DNA from: Acidimicrobiales bacterium
GTDB taxonomy: Bacteria > Actinomycetota > Acidimicrobiia > Acidimicrobiales > SZUA-35
Reading direction: 5' to 3'
Length of the DNA stretch: 64,000 nucleotides
Assembly: GCA_020629155.1 (NCBI GenBank)
Contig: JAHDDW010000005.1
Location: 1-64,000, forward strand
The position numbers were made by a program, and so were the translations under genes. Below, piece after piece: positions 8,223-16,901 of this stretch (the first letter of the stretch is position 1; the number at the start of each line of letters is the position of its first letter). The notes under the pieces are model-generated. The model did not search any database and was not told the origin of the DNA. It was given only the letters and a program-made list of their open reading frames with translations.

Positions 8223-9869
8223 TTAGAAGATTGAAGCTGTTCTAGCTGAGCGCATTTTCTCGGCCACATAGGAAAGCAGTCCGACGATGGCCGCAAGCGT
8301 GACGCTTAACGCCATAGCTTGGCCTCGTAAAACGTCGCCAGGTTGCGAACTTAGCCGATAGATAGCCAGCGGCGCTGTAAGTGACGTGTCGCTTCGTGAA
8401 AGAAACGATGCCGCTCCAAACTCGCCAAGACTAACAGCCGCAGCAAAAAGAGCGCCAGCGAAAAAAGCTTGCCTTGTCAAAGGCCAAACAATACTGCTGA
8501 CAATGCGAGTTGGTGAAGCGCCAAGTGTTGTCGCTGACCATAACAGTGTCGGGTTGATAGACCGCAACGCTGGTAAGGCAGCGGCCGCAACAAGGGGCAA
8601 GCCAAGTAAGGCATGCGAAAGAGGCAGAACCCATGGCGAGCTGCGAAATTCAGCGAAGGTGAACGTTACCAAATAGCCGAACCCTAACGCCACAGAAGAA
8701 ACACCGAGAGGAAGGAAAACTAAAGTTTCGAGTATCCTCGCAGCTGACCCATGGTGTCTGATCGCTGCAACTGCAATGCCAGCGACTGCTGTCGCCAGTA
8801 GGGTTGCGGCAGCGGCAAACAATAGCGACTTCAGCAGTGTATCAAGCGGCGTAACGTTAAGCAGATCGTTAGGCTGGCTAAGTCGGCGATAATTAGCTAA
8901 CCCAAATTGTTCACCTACACGCAACGACTTTTCAACAAGCGCAGCCATAGGCACTATGACAGTCACCACGACGCTGACACAAACCGCCAGCACATAGATA
9001 CGTTGACGCCATGTCATAATTTTTTGTTTAGTATGTGTAACTGTTTGGTGACGTGGTGTCGAAATTCGTCGCTGTAGCCGAGCGGCCACATAGGCCAAAA
9101 CCGCCACGAGCACGACTTGCAGCAACGCCAAAATGCCTGCTGTCTCAAAATCTGTTCGAGCGATTGCGTAGCGATAAATTTCTGTTTCTAACGTGCGGCT
9201 GTTGCGTCCCAAAAGGCGAATCACACCAAAACTAGTCATAGAGAAAAGAAAAATGACCGTAGCTGCCGCTGCTATAGCTGGACGAAGCAGTCGTAACTGC
9301 AGGCGGACAAACCGACGCCAAGGTGTAGCTCCTAGCAGCTGCGCAGCCTCGTCTAGTGCTGGGTGGAGTGTCGCCCAGAAACCGCCGACAATTTTTGTGA
9401 CGATAGCGATGCTCATAAAAACGTGTGCCGCAACAATCGCAAACAACGGGTTAACGTCGTCGACTCCAAAAAAGTCGAATGTCGAACGGATAGCCACAGC
9501 AGCGACAAGTGTTGGTATCACAAAAGGCACAACGGTTATCGAACGCAGCGCAGTGCAGCCCCAAAACTTGTAGCGAGTCGTCACATGGGCAACAGGTAAA
9601 CCAATAGCCAGCGCCGCGATCGTCGAAAACGCTGCTTGGATAAAGGTAAGGCGTACTGCTTTTTGCAGCGAACTACGAGCGAACGTTTCTTTTAGGTCAG
9701 AAATAGAAACATCGGCAAGCGTTGTAGTAAAAAGGTTTGCTAGCGGCCACAAAAGCGTGACCGCTAGAAACAAAAAGGTGACGCTGGTAAACACCAGCTG
9801 ATTTCTTCGGTTTTTTATAGTCACGTTTTTAGCAAGCCGCCAACGCTTCCTACTGGAACACGATTTCAT
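8223..9869 (-). CDS. thiP: Thiamine ABC transporter permease ThiP
   Basis: A 548-residue fused permease with two binding-protein-dependent transport domains, about 12 membrane helices in total. Each half has an EAA-type cytoplasmic loop (AAQLLGATPWRRFVRLQL in the first, ATTLGASPTRIVSSIVWPL in the second). This is the ThiP/FbpB/AfuB layout. Thiamine, rather than iron, is indicated by the TPP riboswitch at the head of the operon and by the neighbouring ThiB. The gene overlaps the thiB stop by 20 bases, so translation is probably coupled. An alternative GTG start at 9824 would shorten it by 15 residues. The usual ATPase subunit ThiQ is not adjacent. Confidence 0.85.
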   Translation of the reverse strand: MKSCSSRKRWRLAKNVTIKNRRNQLVFTSVTFLFLAVTLLWPLANLFTTTLADVSISDLKETFARSSLQKAVRLTFIQAAFSTIAALAIGLPVAHVTTRYKFWGCTALRSITVVPFVIPTLVAAVAIRSTFDFFGVDDVNPLFAIVAAHVFMSIAIVTKIVGGFWATLHPALDEAAQLLGATPWRRFVRLQLRLLRPAIAAAATVIFLFSMTSFGVIRLLGRNSRTLETEIYRYAIARTDFETAGILALLQVVLVAVLAYVAARLQRRISTPRHQTVTHTKQKIMTWRQRIYVLAVCVSVVVTVIVPMAALVEKSLRVGEQFGLANYRRLSQPNDLLNVTPLDTLLKSLLFAAAATLLATAVAGIAVAAIRHHGSAARILETLVFLPLGVSSVALGFGYLVTFTFAEFRSSPWVLPLSHALLGLPLVAAAALPALRSINPTLLWSATTLGASPTRIVSSIVWPLTRQAFFAGALFAAAVSLGEFGAASFLSRSDTSLTAPLAIYRLSSQPGDVLRGQAMALSVTLAAIVGLLSYVAEKMRSARTASIF

Positions 9870-10929
9870 TCCACTGTTGTGTCCACTTGTCTCGATTCGC
9901 TTCGATTGTTTCTGGGTCTAGAACAAGCGGTTCGTCGATACTGACAGCGTGGTCAGAGAATTCGGCTGGAATTGTTGCTTTGCTATTGGCTGGAGAAACA
10001 AACATTTTCAGTGGAATTTCTTGCTGAAAGGGTTCACTCAACATGAAGTCCACCAACTGCTGTGCGGCTTCAGTTTTTTCGGTGCCTTGTAAAATGCCAG
10101 CAAATTCGATTTGTCTGAAACAAGTATCGTCTAGCACACCCGTTGGTGCTTGCGTTAGCGGTTCCTCGGCGAAAAGCACTTCGGCTGCCGGGCTAGAAGC
10201 ATACGAGGTGACAAGAGCTTTGTCGCCTTCGCCGCCTGCAAGAAACTCGCCATAATAAGCGTCTTCCCAACCAGTGCTAACCTCAACACCGTTCGTCTTA
10301 AGATTTTTCCAATAGTCTTGCCAGCCGTCTTCACCAAAGTGAGAAATTGTTGCTAGCAAAAAGGCAAAACCAGGTGATGACGTTTCAGGGTTTTGCGTCA
10401 CGAATGTAGAAGCGAACGCAGGTTTCGCTAAATCTTCTAGGCTTTGAGGCGCTTTCCCTTCTGGTAAGGCGTCTTTCCAATAGTTGACACACACATCGCC
10501 AAAGTCGATAGGAGTGACACGATTTTGTTCAGCGTCAAGCTGCAACGTTTGTGGAACGTCGGCAAGCGTCGGGCTTTCGTAAGAGACAAAAAGTTCGTTA
10601 TCTAAACCTCGTTGAAGAAAGCTGTTATCAATTCCAAAGAGCACGTCGGCTTCTGGGTTGTCTTTCGTCAAAATAGATTTTGATACTAGCTCGCCAGCAT
10701 CTCCACCTTTGATAACTTCAACGGTGATGCCGCTTTCATCAGTGAAGGTTTCCCACACTTGTGGATCCATATCGAATGAGTCGTGGGTGATAAGACGAAC
10801 CGTTTGGTCCTCATTTGCAGTGGATTTTCCGCTGGTTGAGGTCTTGTCGCCGTCTGCACCCGTTTCGGAGGTTGAAGATCCACACGCTGCGAGCAGCACT
10901 AAAAATCCAAGCCATAGAGACTTCTTCAT
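9850..10929 (-). CDS. thiB: Thiamine-binding lipoprotein ThiB
   Basis: The product is 359 residues. The signal peptide MKKSLWLGFLVLLAAC ends in a lipobox Cys at 16, followed by a Ser/Thr-rich tether. The mature part is a periplasmic-binding-protein fold with the ThiB-like segments VRLITHDSF, VEVIKGGDAGELVSK, ADVLFGIDN, PIDFGDVCVNYWK and VTSYASSPAAE. It would capture thiamine or its phosphates and deliver them to ThiP. The SD AGGAAGG is 9 bases before ATG 10929 and forms the 3' edge of the TPP riboswitch, so ligand binding is expected to block translation. Confidence 0.88.
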   Translation of the reverse strand: MKKSLWLGFLVLLAACGSSTSETGADGDKTSTSGKSTANEDQTVRLITHDSFDMDPQVWETFTDESGITVEVIKGGDAGELVSKSILTKDNPEADVLFGIDNSFLQRGLDNELFVSYESPTLADVPQTLQLDAEQNRVTPIDFGDVCVNYWKDALPEGKAPQSLEDLAKPAFASTFVTQNPETSSPGFAFLLATISHFGEDGWQDYWKNLKTNGVEVSTGWEDAYYGEFLAGGEGDKALVTSYASSPAAEVLFAEEPLTQAPTGVLDDTCFRQIEFAGILQGTEKTEAAQQLVDFMLSEPFQQEIPLKMFVSPANSKATIPAEFSDHAVSIDEPLVLDPETIEANRDKWTQQWNEIVFQ

Positions 10930-10940
10930 TGCTATTTCCT

Positions 10941-11020
10941 TCCTATCGCTGGCATTACCCAGATCAGGTTCAGTGGGTCGGCACTATGCCCTCTCAGCTT
11001 TTTACAGCTCCCCAAGTTGT
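10941..11020 (-). promoter_or_regulatory. TPP riboswitch (THI element)
   Basis: On the minus strand the leader of thiB contains the conserved THI-box segments in order: GGGGAGC, GCTGAGAGGG, ACCC, GAACCTGATCTGGGTAAT and GCCAGCGATAGGAAGG. These match the pyrophosphate- and pyrimidine-sensing arms of TPP riboswitches. The final segment runs into the thiB Shine-Dalgarno. Binding of thiamine pyrophosphate would therefore most simply hide the ribosome site. The outer edges are approximate. Confidence 0.93.
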
Positions 11021-11134
11021 CCCTTTCAGCATAGCGGCGATGCATTTAGTTTTCCTGCAGAAGTTCGTAGACCTTCCCTGCGAGATAGAAGGAGATTATC
11101 GTAGCGTTTTCTAAACAGGTCCCTATAGGGATAT

Positions 11135-11190
11135 AAAAGTACGAGATTCTGTACTTTTAAGTCCCAAAAAGTGCAGAATCTCGTACTTTT
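11135..11190 (-). terminator. Strong hairpin terminator after the SDR gene
   Basis: A perfect 17-bp inverted repeat (AAAAGTACGAGATTCTG at 11135-11151, CAGAATCTCGTACTTTT at 11174-11190) has a T-run on both sides. The left arm also pairs locally (AAAAGTAC with GTACTTTT, 11135-11142 and 11151-11158), giving an alternative smaller hairpin. It lies 18 bases past the SDR stop and just upstream of the thiB leader, so it probably ends the long Tad/PAC2/PAP2/SDR transcript. Confidence 0.75.
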
Positions 11191-11208
11191 TTCTGCTTGA
11201 TCGATCAG

Positions 11209-11988
11209 CTATGCGAATCGGCCACCATCTACGATCAATGTTTGCCCAGTCATAGCGACGGTTGTGTTAGCTAACAGCATTTCAATAATAGGGTTAAAAT
11301 CGTCCACCTCTAGATAGGTGTTGCTGGTGTGTTTCTCATCAAGTTGCTTGAACTTTTGTGGGAATAAGGCTTTCCGTTCTCGTACTCGTTCCGTGAGCAC
11401 AAAACCTGGCGCTAGACAGTTAACAGCAACCGAACCCTGAAGCTGTTTCGCAAACATCCTTGTTATCTGCGACACGCTAGCTTTCGAGCTCAAAACAGGC
11501 AGATTCTCTGTTTGCTCCGATACGGCTGATGCGGCAGAAATGTTTAGAATCTGGGCTGGAGCTGAGTTTTTCATCAGTCCGCCCAACGTATCGCAGAGAA
11601 CCGCCGTGCCCCAACTTGTAACAGTAAGAGATTTCTGCCACTCTTTTAGATAGGCAACAGAAAGTATTTCTTTTGGGAAAGCGGTGTCTCTAGGGCCATC
11701 ATGCGACGCGTTATTAATAAGAAATTTTAAAGGCATCTCAGAGGACGCTTGTGTAAGATCTGCGACGAAATTTTGTACAGACTCTATAGCGTCGAAATCG
11801 AGATGGACTGTTTGTGATGTCTGCAACGGAAAACTCAACCGATTGTTCTCAGACACTGAAGAAGAGCCAGCAATGACGATAAATCCTAGTTGTTTGAAGA
11901 GAGAAACGAAATGAGAACCCAGCCCACTTGACGCACCAGTAACCACTGCAAGTTCTTTCGCTGAACTGACTGTGCGTGACATCGGCAA
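11209..11988 (-). CDS. Short-chain dehydrogenase/reductase-like protein lacking the catalytic Tyr
   Basis: About 259 residues with a Rossmann fold. The nucleotide loop TGASSGLG is at about residues 18-25, and NNAS and NISAASAV mark the third and active-site strands. In the active-site helix the usual YxxxK reads VLSSK, so the catalytic tyrosine is Val. The protein may bind nucleotide without normal dehydrogenase activity. It is the last gene of the PAC2-PAP2-SDR group and is followed by a strong hairpin. AGGAAG precedes a TTG at 11988 by 7 bases and an ATG at 11982 by 13 bases, so the start is open. Confidence 0.7.
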   Translation of the reverse strand: MPMSRTVSSAKELAVVTGASSGLGSHFVSLFKQLGFIVIAGSSSVSENNRLSFPLQTSQTVHLDFDAIESVQNFVADLTQASSEMPLKFLINNASHDGPRDTAFPKEILSVAYLKEWQKSLTVTSWGTAVLCDTLGGLMKNSAPAQILNISAASAVSEQTENLPVLSSKASVSQITRMFAKQLQGSVAVNCLAPGFVLTERVRERKALFPQKFKQLDEKHTSNTYLEVDDFNPIIEMLLANTTVAMTGQTLIVDGGRFA

Positions 11989-12006
11989 AACGGTTCTTCC
12001 TGTGTG

Positions 12007-12843
12007 CTAACTAAACTCTGGTTTTTTGAAAATTGAGGCGTTGATGCGGCTGTGCAGTATGGTAGCAAAAACAACGCCTAAGCCAACAACAAAGGCGCCT
12101 CCGATTGCGTCGAGCCACCAATGGTTTGCGGTCACCACAATAGCAAAAAGCGTCAAAATCGGATAAGCAATAGCGACCATTTTAGCCCACAAAGCAGATG
12201 ACTCTTTAAACAAGATGAGCCCGCACCAAAGCGCCCACCCTATGTGAAGACTCGGCATCGCCGCGAACTGGTTCGAAACAGCAGCCATACCTTCGGACTC
12301 GAACGACCAAAGACCGCCCATCTCAACGACGGTGTCGACAAAGGTAAAGCGTTCGTCACACATGCTGCCATACACATCATCTTTGCATTTAGAAACAAGA
12401 CGAGGCGGCATTAGAGGAAACGTCGCGTACCCGATAAGAGCGAGCCCTGTAGCCGAAATGCCGACAGTGCGCCAGTAGCCATACGTTTTCGGTCGATAAA
12501 GGTAGATGGCTATGAGAGCGCCGATTGTGGCCGCGAAATGGAAAAACCCGTAATAGAGGTTCCAGAACTGAATAAAAACAGTATGGTCTATAAAAAAATT
12601 TTGTACAGCGTTCTCGACCAAAAGACCGAGCTTTTCTTCGATAGAGATTATACGTTCTGCGTTTTCGTACGCTTTTTCAACAGCCTGTTGCGAAGAGTCG
12701 TTTGCGTTGCGAATCTGTCCATATATAACATAGAGCCCCAGCAAGATAAGAAGCTCTCGCCACCAAAGAAGGTTCCATTCTTTACGTAAAGGCGCAAGCT
12801 CTTTAGCTCGACGAACCAGATTTTTTAAAGGTCCTCTAAAAAT
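12007..12843 (-). CDS. PAP2-superfamily membrane phosphatase/transferase, probable ATT start
   Basis: A multi-pass membrane protein with the PAP2_3 signature: FPLMPPRL, AAMPSLHIGWALW and TANHWWLDAIGG carry the phosphatase-type Arg, Ser-His and His-Asp residues. Relatives are inositol-phosphorylceramide synthase-like enzymes acting on lipid phosphates at the membrane. The first ATG/GTG/TTG codon (TTG 12744) has no ribosome site. A perfect AAGGAGGT lies 7 bases before an in-frame ATT at 12843, which adds 33 residues (LVRRAKELAPLRKEWNLLWW... region) that look like a genuine amphipathic N-terminus. That gives 278 residues. It sits 30 bases after the PAC2 stop. Confidence 0.75.
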   Translation of the reverse strand: MFRGPLKNLVRRAKELAPLRKEWNLLWWRELLILLGLYVIYGQIRNANDSSQQAVEKAYENAERIISIEEKLGLLVENAVQNFFIDHTVFIQFWNLYYGFFHFAATIGALIAIYLYRPKTYGYWRTVGISATGLALIGYATFPLMPPRLVSKCKDDVYGSMCDERFTFVDTVVEMGGLWSFESEGMAAVSNQFAAMPSLHIGWALWCGLILFKESSALWAKMVAIAYPILTLFAIVVTANHWWLDAIGGAFVVGLGVVFATILHSRINASIFKKPEFS

Positions 12844-12873
12844 GGTAGAACCTCCTTGTTTCTGTCAAAATAG

Positions 12874-13743
12874 TTACCTGTCATTGCTGTCACCAGTTTC
12901 ATCGGTGTATGTTCGTAGATAGTTTTCTACATCAAGGACAAAGTCGTGTTGTGCGTTTGCTGTGACTGTTTCGTCGTCAAACTGCTCTTCTAGTTCTTTG
13001 ACATAAGAAATGCTTTCCATGTCTTGATCGATTGCGTTGGCTACGTTTTGTTCCCAGGCAGCTATATTTGTGTTTAACAAACCACTTGAAAGGTCAAGTT
13101 CTAGTTGATCTTCGATTGCTTGTAGTAGCGCTTGTGTGGCCTTCGGATTGGGAGGTTCGGGCAAATAATGAGGCACTTCAACTTCGAATGAAAAAAGTTC
13201 GTTAACTGACGGGCGCAGAGCTTCTGTCAAATATTTAAGGAACCCCGATGGCTGTTCTATTGGCAGCAACCCCATGCCGTAGCGTTCGGCGAAGGCGTTT
13301 TCGGCGGTTAGCTCTGTGACAGGAAAGGGTCGAGAGTGAGGAATAGCGCCAGCAAACGACGACAGAGCGACGATAGTTTGACAGCCAATAGTTTCGGCGA
13401 TGGTCGTAAAAGCGTGCGCCGCGCGGTTCCATTTATAGTTAGGTTCAACACCTGTGGCAAGGATAAGGTCTCGTTCATTGGATGTTTTGGTGATGAGAAA
13501 AGTTATTTCTGGCCATCTAATTTGTAGCTGCCCGTCGGCGTCAAAATTTGTTAGCGGCCGATAGCGAGCAAAATTATAGAAAGACTCAGGGTCGATTGCC
13601 GCTATCTCTTTTGTTTCAAATGTGTCTTGAAGAAATTTAAACATTCCGATGGTGACGCCTGAAGCATCGGTGACGCCTCCTAAAGCAATAGCAAGCACAG
13701 GGTCATGCAATTCAGGCAGTTCATAAACGATAAGCTCAGACAC
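12874..13743 (-). CDS. PAC2-family protein (proteasome-assembly-chaperone-like)
   Basis: From GTG 13743 the product is 289 residues. It begins VSELIVYELPELHDPVLAIALGGVTDASG, the characteristic start of actinobacterial PAC2 proteins, and later has CQTIVALSSFAGAIPHSRP. The C-terminal part is helical and acidic. The archaeal/eukaryal relatives are proteasome assembly chaperones, but the bacterial role is not settled. The frame runs on to an ATG at 13845, adding 34 residues with a CYVCEKC cluster. I prefer the GTG because it has TAGTCT 7 bases upstream and matches family starts. It lies between tadC and the PAP2 gene, all on one strand. Confidence 0.7.
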   Translation of the reverse strand: MSELIVYELPELHDPVLAIALGGVTDASGVTIGMFKFLQDTFETKEIAAIDPESFYNFARYRPLTNFDADGQLQIRWPEITFLITKTSNERDLILATGVEPNYKWNRAAHAFTTIAETIGCQTIVALSSFAGAIPHSRPFPVTELTAENAFAERYGMGLLPIEQPSGFLKYLTEALRPSVNELFSFEVEVPHYLPEPPNPKATQALLQAIEDQLELDLSSGLLNTNIAAWEQNVANAIDQDMESISYVKELEEQFDDETVTANAQHDFVLDVENYLRTYTDETGDSNDR

Positions 13744-13909
13744 GTGTAACAGACTAGAGGCAGTAGCTGCACATTTCTCGCAAACATAGCAATCTTCATG
13801 ATGTCGCCAAACGAAACTTGCAGGCAGCCGATGGCTGTGCGCCATATACGCTCAAGACATCTTGAAGAGTATACCAAACCCGTAACACGCCAGGCAGTGC
13901 CTAAATAGT

Positions 13910-14749
13910 TTAGATGTTGATTTGGTTTAGTCCGTCGAAGACAACAAAAAGCATGAACAAGGCGAACGACCCGAAGAGAAGTCCGATAGGGATAACGAGG
14001 CGAGAAGAGTTCTTTTCGGCTACATCTAGTGCTTCTTGAGCAGCGGTTTTCGACTGGTTAGTCGACATATCTTCAAGCGATTGCTGGGCAACACCGCCTT
14101 GTTCGCTCACTGCCAGCAACGTTGCTAAATTTTCTAGTTCAGCTAGTTCATACAAGTTAGCTAGCGATTGGATTTCTTCGCTCAAAGTTTTATCTGACGT
14201 TAGCGAAGTTCGGACAGAACTACGCAGGCGAACCCACTGCGGGCCAGAACCGAAATCGACCGCTTTCGTTAACGCCGCATGCGTATTCGCTCCACCAGCA
14301 ACAGCTGCGGCAGCCAACTCTTGATACACGGTGACGGCTTGGCGCATAGCGTGCCGTTGGTTTTCTGCTTCGGTTTTGACTTTCTGTTCAGGGAGCCGCC
14401 AACCTAAAAACCCAGCTGCCACAGCCATTGCGAGTGGCCCCCAAAGGTTCGCAAAAAGTAACGCGCCGAGTACAAGCCATAAAGCGCTAAATGCTATGGT
14501 GTAGAGAAATTTTTCATAGACCAATAACTCGTGCGACTTAGAAACGATCGCAAGCGGCCGTTGTAGCGCTTCTCGATTTCGGCTAGCTAGAGGAAGCAAA
14601 CTTGCCCCAAGTTGCGTCCGTCTGTCACCCACAGTTATCGAACCGATTCGTAACGGTTCGCTTTGACGAGGAAGAACAACCAGACCGCATAGTCCAGCTG
14701 CGAACAATGCCGCAAGCAGCGCAACAATAGAAGTAGAGCCAAAAGCCAT
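13910..14749 (-). CDS. tadC: Tad secretion membrane protein TadC (GspF-like)
   Basis: A 279-residue type II secretion F-domain protein. Hydrophobic segments lie at the N-terminus (about 5-25), in the middle (about 75-120, two helices) and at the C-terminus (about 250-275). The soluble helical part includes AVTVYQELAAAAVAGGANTH and LLAVSEQGGVAQQSL, typical of TadB/TadC. It would form, with TadB, the inner-membrane platform driven by the TadA ATPase. It starts 2 bases after the tadB stop, so the two are co-translated. It is the last tad gene; a PAC2 gene follows about 165 bases later, counting from the PAC2 GTG start. Confidence 0.85.
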   Translation of the reverse strand: MAFGSTSIVALLAALFAAGLCGLVVLPRQSEPLRIGSITVGDRRTQLGASLLPLASRNREALQRPLAIVSKSHELLVYEKFLYTIAFSALWLVLGALLFANLWGPLAMAVAAGFLGWRLPEQKVKTEAENQRHAMRQAVTVYQELAAAAVAGGANTHAALTKAVDFGSGPQWVRLRSSVRTSLTSDKTLSEEIQSLANLYELAELENLATLLAVSEQGGVAQQSLEDMSTNQSKTAAQEALDVAEKNSSRLVIPIGLLFGSFALFMLFVVFDGLNQINI

Positions 14750-14751
14750 AG

Positions 14752-15582
14752 CTATCGTCTTTCTTTCAACATGAATTGACCTTGGTCAGTGCGTTGAGTT
14801 AATCGGTTAGCAACAAGCCAACCGCCCGCAGCAAGCATAAACACTGACATGAGTTTTAGTTCGCCTAATACATCACGGCTATAGACATCTAGCATCGATG
14901 GCGAAAGAATGAAAAGAAAAACAATCATTGCAAGCAGAATAAGCGTCAAGCCTTTGATCTCGAACTCTTGTTTTCGTCGTGACGTAACAATTTTTTTGTT
15001 CGTTAAAATGTAATCATGAAGTGTTGCAGACACACGGCGGATAGCCCTCGTTAAGTTGCCGACAGAAAAACTATTTGCCTGCAATAAGTGCGCCCCTAAA
15101 ATGTCGCCTGCTGGTGAATCTAAGTCTTCGACAAGCGCGCGAACTGACGTCTCAAACCCTTCGCTGCGTAGCCTTGAACGAAACGTTCGTAGCGGCCCAG
15201 CTATCGCCGCTGGAGGATTTTGCGCTGCTATAGCAATCGCTGCACTTATAGAATTTCCACCGCCGACGCTATCGGCCAACGCTTGAGCAAACGCAGCTAT
15301 AGCTTCCATTTTTTCGGTGACACGCTCTTGAGACTTTTTTTCTTGATACAAAAGCGGAATCAAATAGCTGACTGCAGCGGCGGCCAACGAAAGCGAAACA
15401 AGTTTGCTAAGAAAAAAGACTAGACAGAACGCGACAAGGGCGAACGCAACTGCTTGTTTGCCGACAAACTGGTCTGAACCCACCTGAAAAGTTGGTAGTG
15501 CGAACCCCCGTAGTGTGTAGACGGCCAACAAAACGCCACTAGCTGCAAGAGCAGCAAGGAAAGCAACGAGTAGGGTTGTCAT
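14752..15582 (-). CDS. tadB: Tad secretion membrane protein TadB (GspF-like)
   Basis: About 276 residues with N-terminal and C-terminal membrane helices around a GspF domain (AAFAQALADSVGGGNSISAA; FSVGNLTRAIRRVSATLHD). It is paired with TadC as the platform of a Tad/type IVc pilus machine. I choose ATG 15582 over ATG 15591: it has AAGGA 8 bases upstream and forms an ATGA overlap with the tadA stop, matching the tight coupling of the operon. Confidence 0.85.
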   Translation of the reverse strand: MTTLLVAFLAALAASGVLLAVYTLRGFALPTFQVGSDQFVGKQAVAFALVAFCLVFFLSKLVSLSLAAAAVSYLIPLLYQEKKSQERVTEKMEAIAAFAQALADSVGGGNSISAAIAIAAQNPPAAIAGPLRTFRSRLRSEGFETSVRALVEDLDSPAGDILGAHLLQANSFSVGNLTRAIRRVSATLHDYILTNKKIVTSRRKQEFEIKGLTLILLAMIVFLFILSPSMLDVYSRDVLGELKLMSVFMLAAGGWLVANRLTQRTDQGQFMLKERR

Positions 15583-16901
15583 AACGTCCATCCTTGTAAC
15601 TGTAATTTTTGGCCGACGTCTTCACCTGGTTTGTTTGTGAGCACTGCGTGTGATGTCTGGCCGCCCTCGATAGCGCCGCCGCCTGTGAAAATGGGTGTGA
15701 GACGCACCATGCCGTCGGCTTCGCGTTGGCGTGAAACTTGCGACACTTCAGTAATACGTCGTTCGCCAGTTCGGAAACGGTCAATATGTATAAAAAGATC
15801 AACCGCGAGACGGACCGAATCAGCAACTCGGTCAGGCGCCATTGCCGAGCAGTCAATAAGCCGCTCGACAATAGTGCCAGGTGAACGGGCGTGAATTGTC
15901 GACATCGACCCTTCATTGCCTGTCACCATTGCCTGCAATAGTTCACGGGCGATTTCGTCTCGTGCTTCGCCGACAACAACACGGTCTGGATGCATGCGTA
16001 GCGACGATTTCATCAACGCCCGTGTTGTCACTTCGCCGATACCTTCAGCGTTAGCTTCTACCGCTTCGAGCTCAACAACATCGAGGTGCGGATGCACCTT
16101 TGCTAAGTCAAGCTCGACACGATCTTCGATAGTGACGACTCGTTCATCGGCGGCGCAATCGCCAAGCATGCAAAGCATCAACGCTGTTTTGCCAGCACCT
16201 GTGCCGCCTGCGATAATAATGTTTAGCTTCGCCGCTACTGCTGCTTGAAGAAACGACCGCATCGAAACGTCAATCGTGTTGTTATTCACAAGGTCGTCGA
16301 GCGTGGTGATTTCTCTATTTGGGATACGAAACGACACCGTATAGGTCGTGTTAGCGGTATGCGAAGCGTTGACACGAATGCCATCTGGCAGACGCGCATC
16401 AAACGACGGATGATGCGGATCAAAAGGTGAATCATGCAAACCAAGCGACATGCGTAAGTTGCGTAGCCACGAACCCATTTCTTTCAAGTCGGTAAAGAAA
16501 GGCGGCCGTTTCTCGCGCTGTCCGTTACGATAGTGAATCATCGTATTTTGCGTGCCGTTCAGCATAACATCGCTAATGCCACGAAATTTTCGGATCCAGT
16601 TCACCACTTTCTGGCCAGTGGCATAGTCAACCACGTCACGTAACGTTTGTGACATTTGTTGCGCAGTCAACTGCCCTTGCGCTGTTTCTATCCGATGGCT
16701 GTTGAATGACGCTAACGCTTCTTGCGCAACCGCGATGAAGATTTGTCGGCTAGAGGGTGAACCTGGTTTTTCGTCGTTTAACTCTAAAAGCTCCCACGCT
16801 TTGCGGCGTACTTGCTCTGCTAGCTGCTCGATTTCCTCTAAAGACAGAATGCCAGTGTCGTTGACCACAACATGTTGGTTGGACTCACTTGTGAGGGTCA
16901 T
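15579..16901 (-). CDS. tadA: Tad pilus assembly ATPase TadA/CpaF
   Basis: A 440-residue secretion ATPase of the VirB11/PulE class. It has the Walker A box GGTGAGKT at residues 232-239, an Asp-box-like VVTIEDRVELDL, the HPDRVVVGEARDEIARELLQAM block (Walker B region) and the His-box STIHARSPG. N-terminal helices are followed by a domain with GISDVMLNGT. It is expected to power pilus assembly or secretion at the inner membrane. It overlaps tadZ by 4 bases (ATGA) upstream and tadB by 4 bases downstream. Confidence 0.92.
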   Translation of the reverse strand: MTLTSESNQHVVVNDTGILSLEEIEQLAEQVRRKAWELLELNDEKPGSPSSRQIFIAVAQEALASFNSHRIETAQGQLTAQQMSQTLRDVVDYATGQKVVNWIRKFRGISDVMLNGTQNTMIHYRNGQREKRPPFFTDLKEMGSWLRNLRMSLGLHDSPFDPHHPSFDARLPDGIRVNASHTANTTYTVSFRIPNREITTLDDLVNNNTIDVSMRSFLQAAVAAKLNIIIAGGTGAGKTALMLCMLGDCAADERVVTIEDRVELDLAKVHPHLDVVELEAVEANAEGIGEVTTRALMKSSLRMHPDRVVVGEARDEIARELLQAMVTGNEGSMSTIHARSPGTIVERLIDCSAMAPDRVADSVRLAVDLFIHIDRFRTGERRITEVSQVSRQREADGMVRLTPIFTGGGAIEGGQTSHAVLTNKPGEDVGQKLQLQGWTL

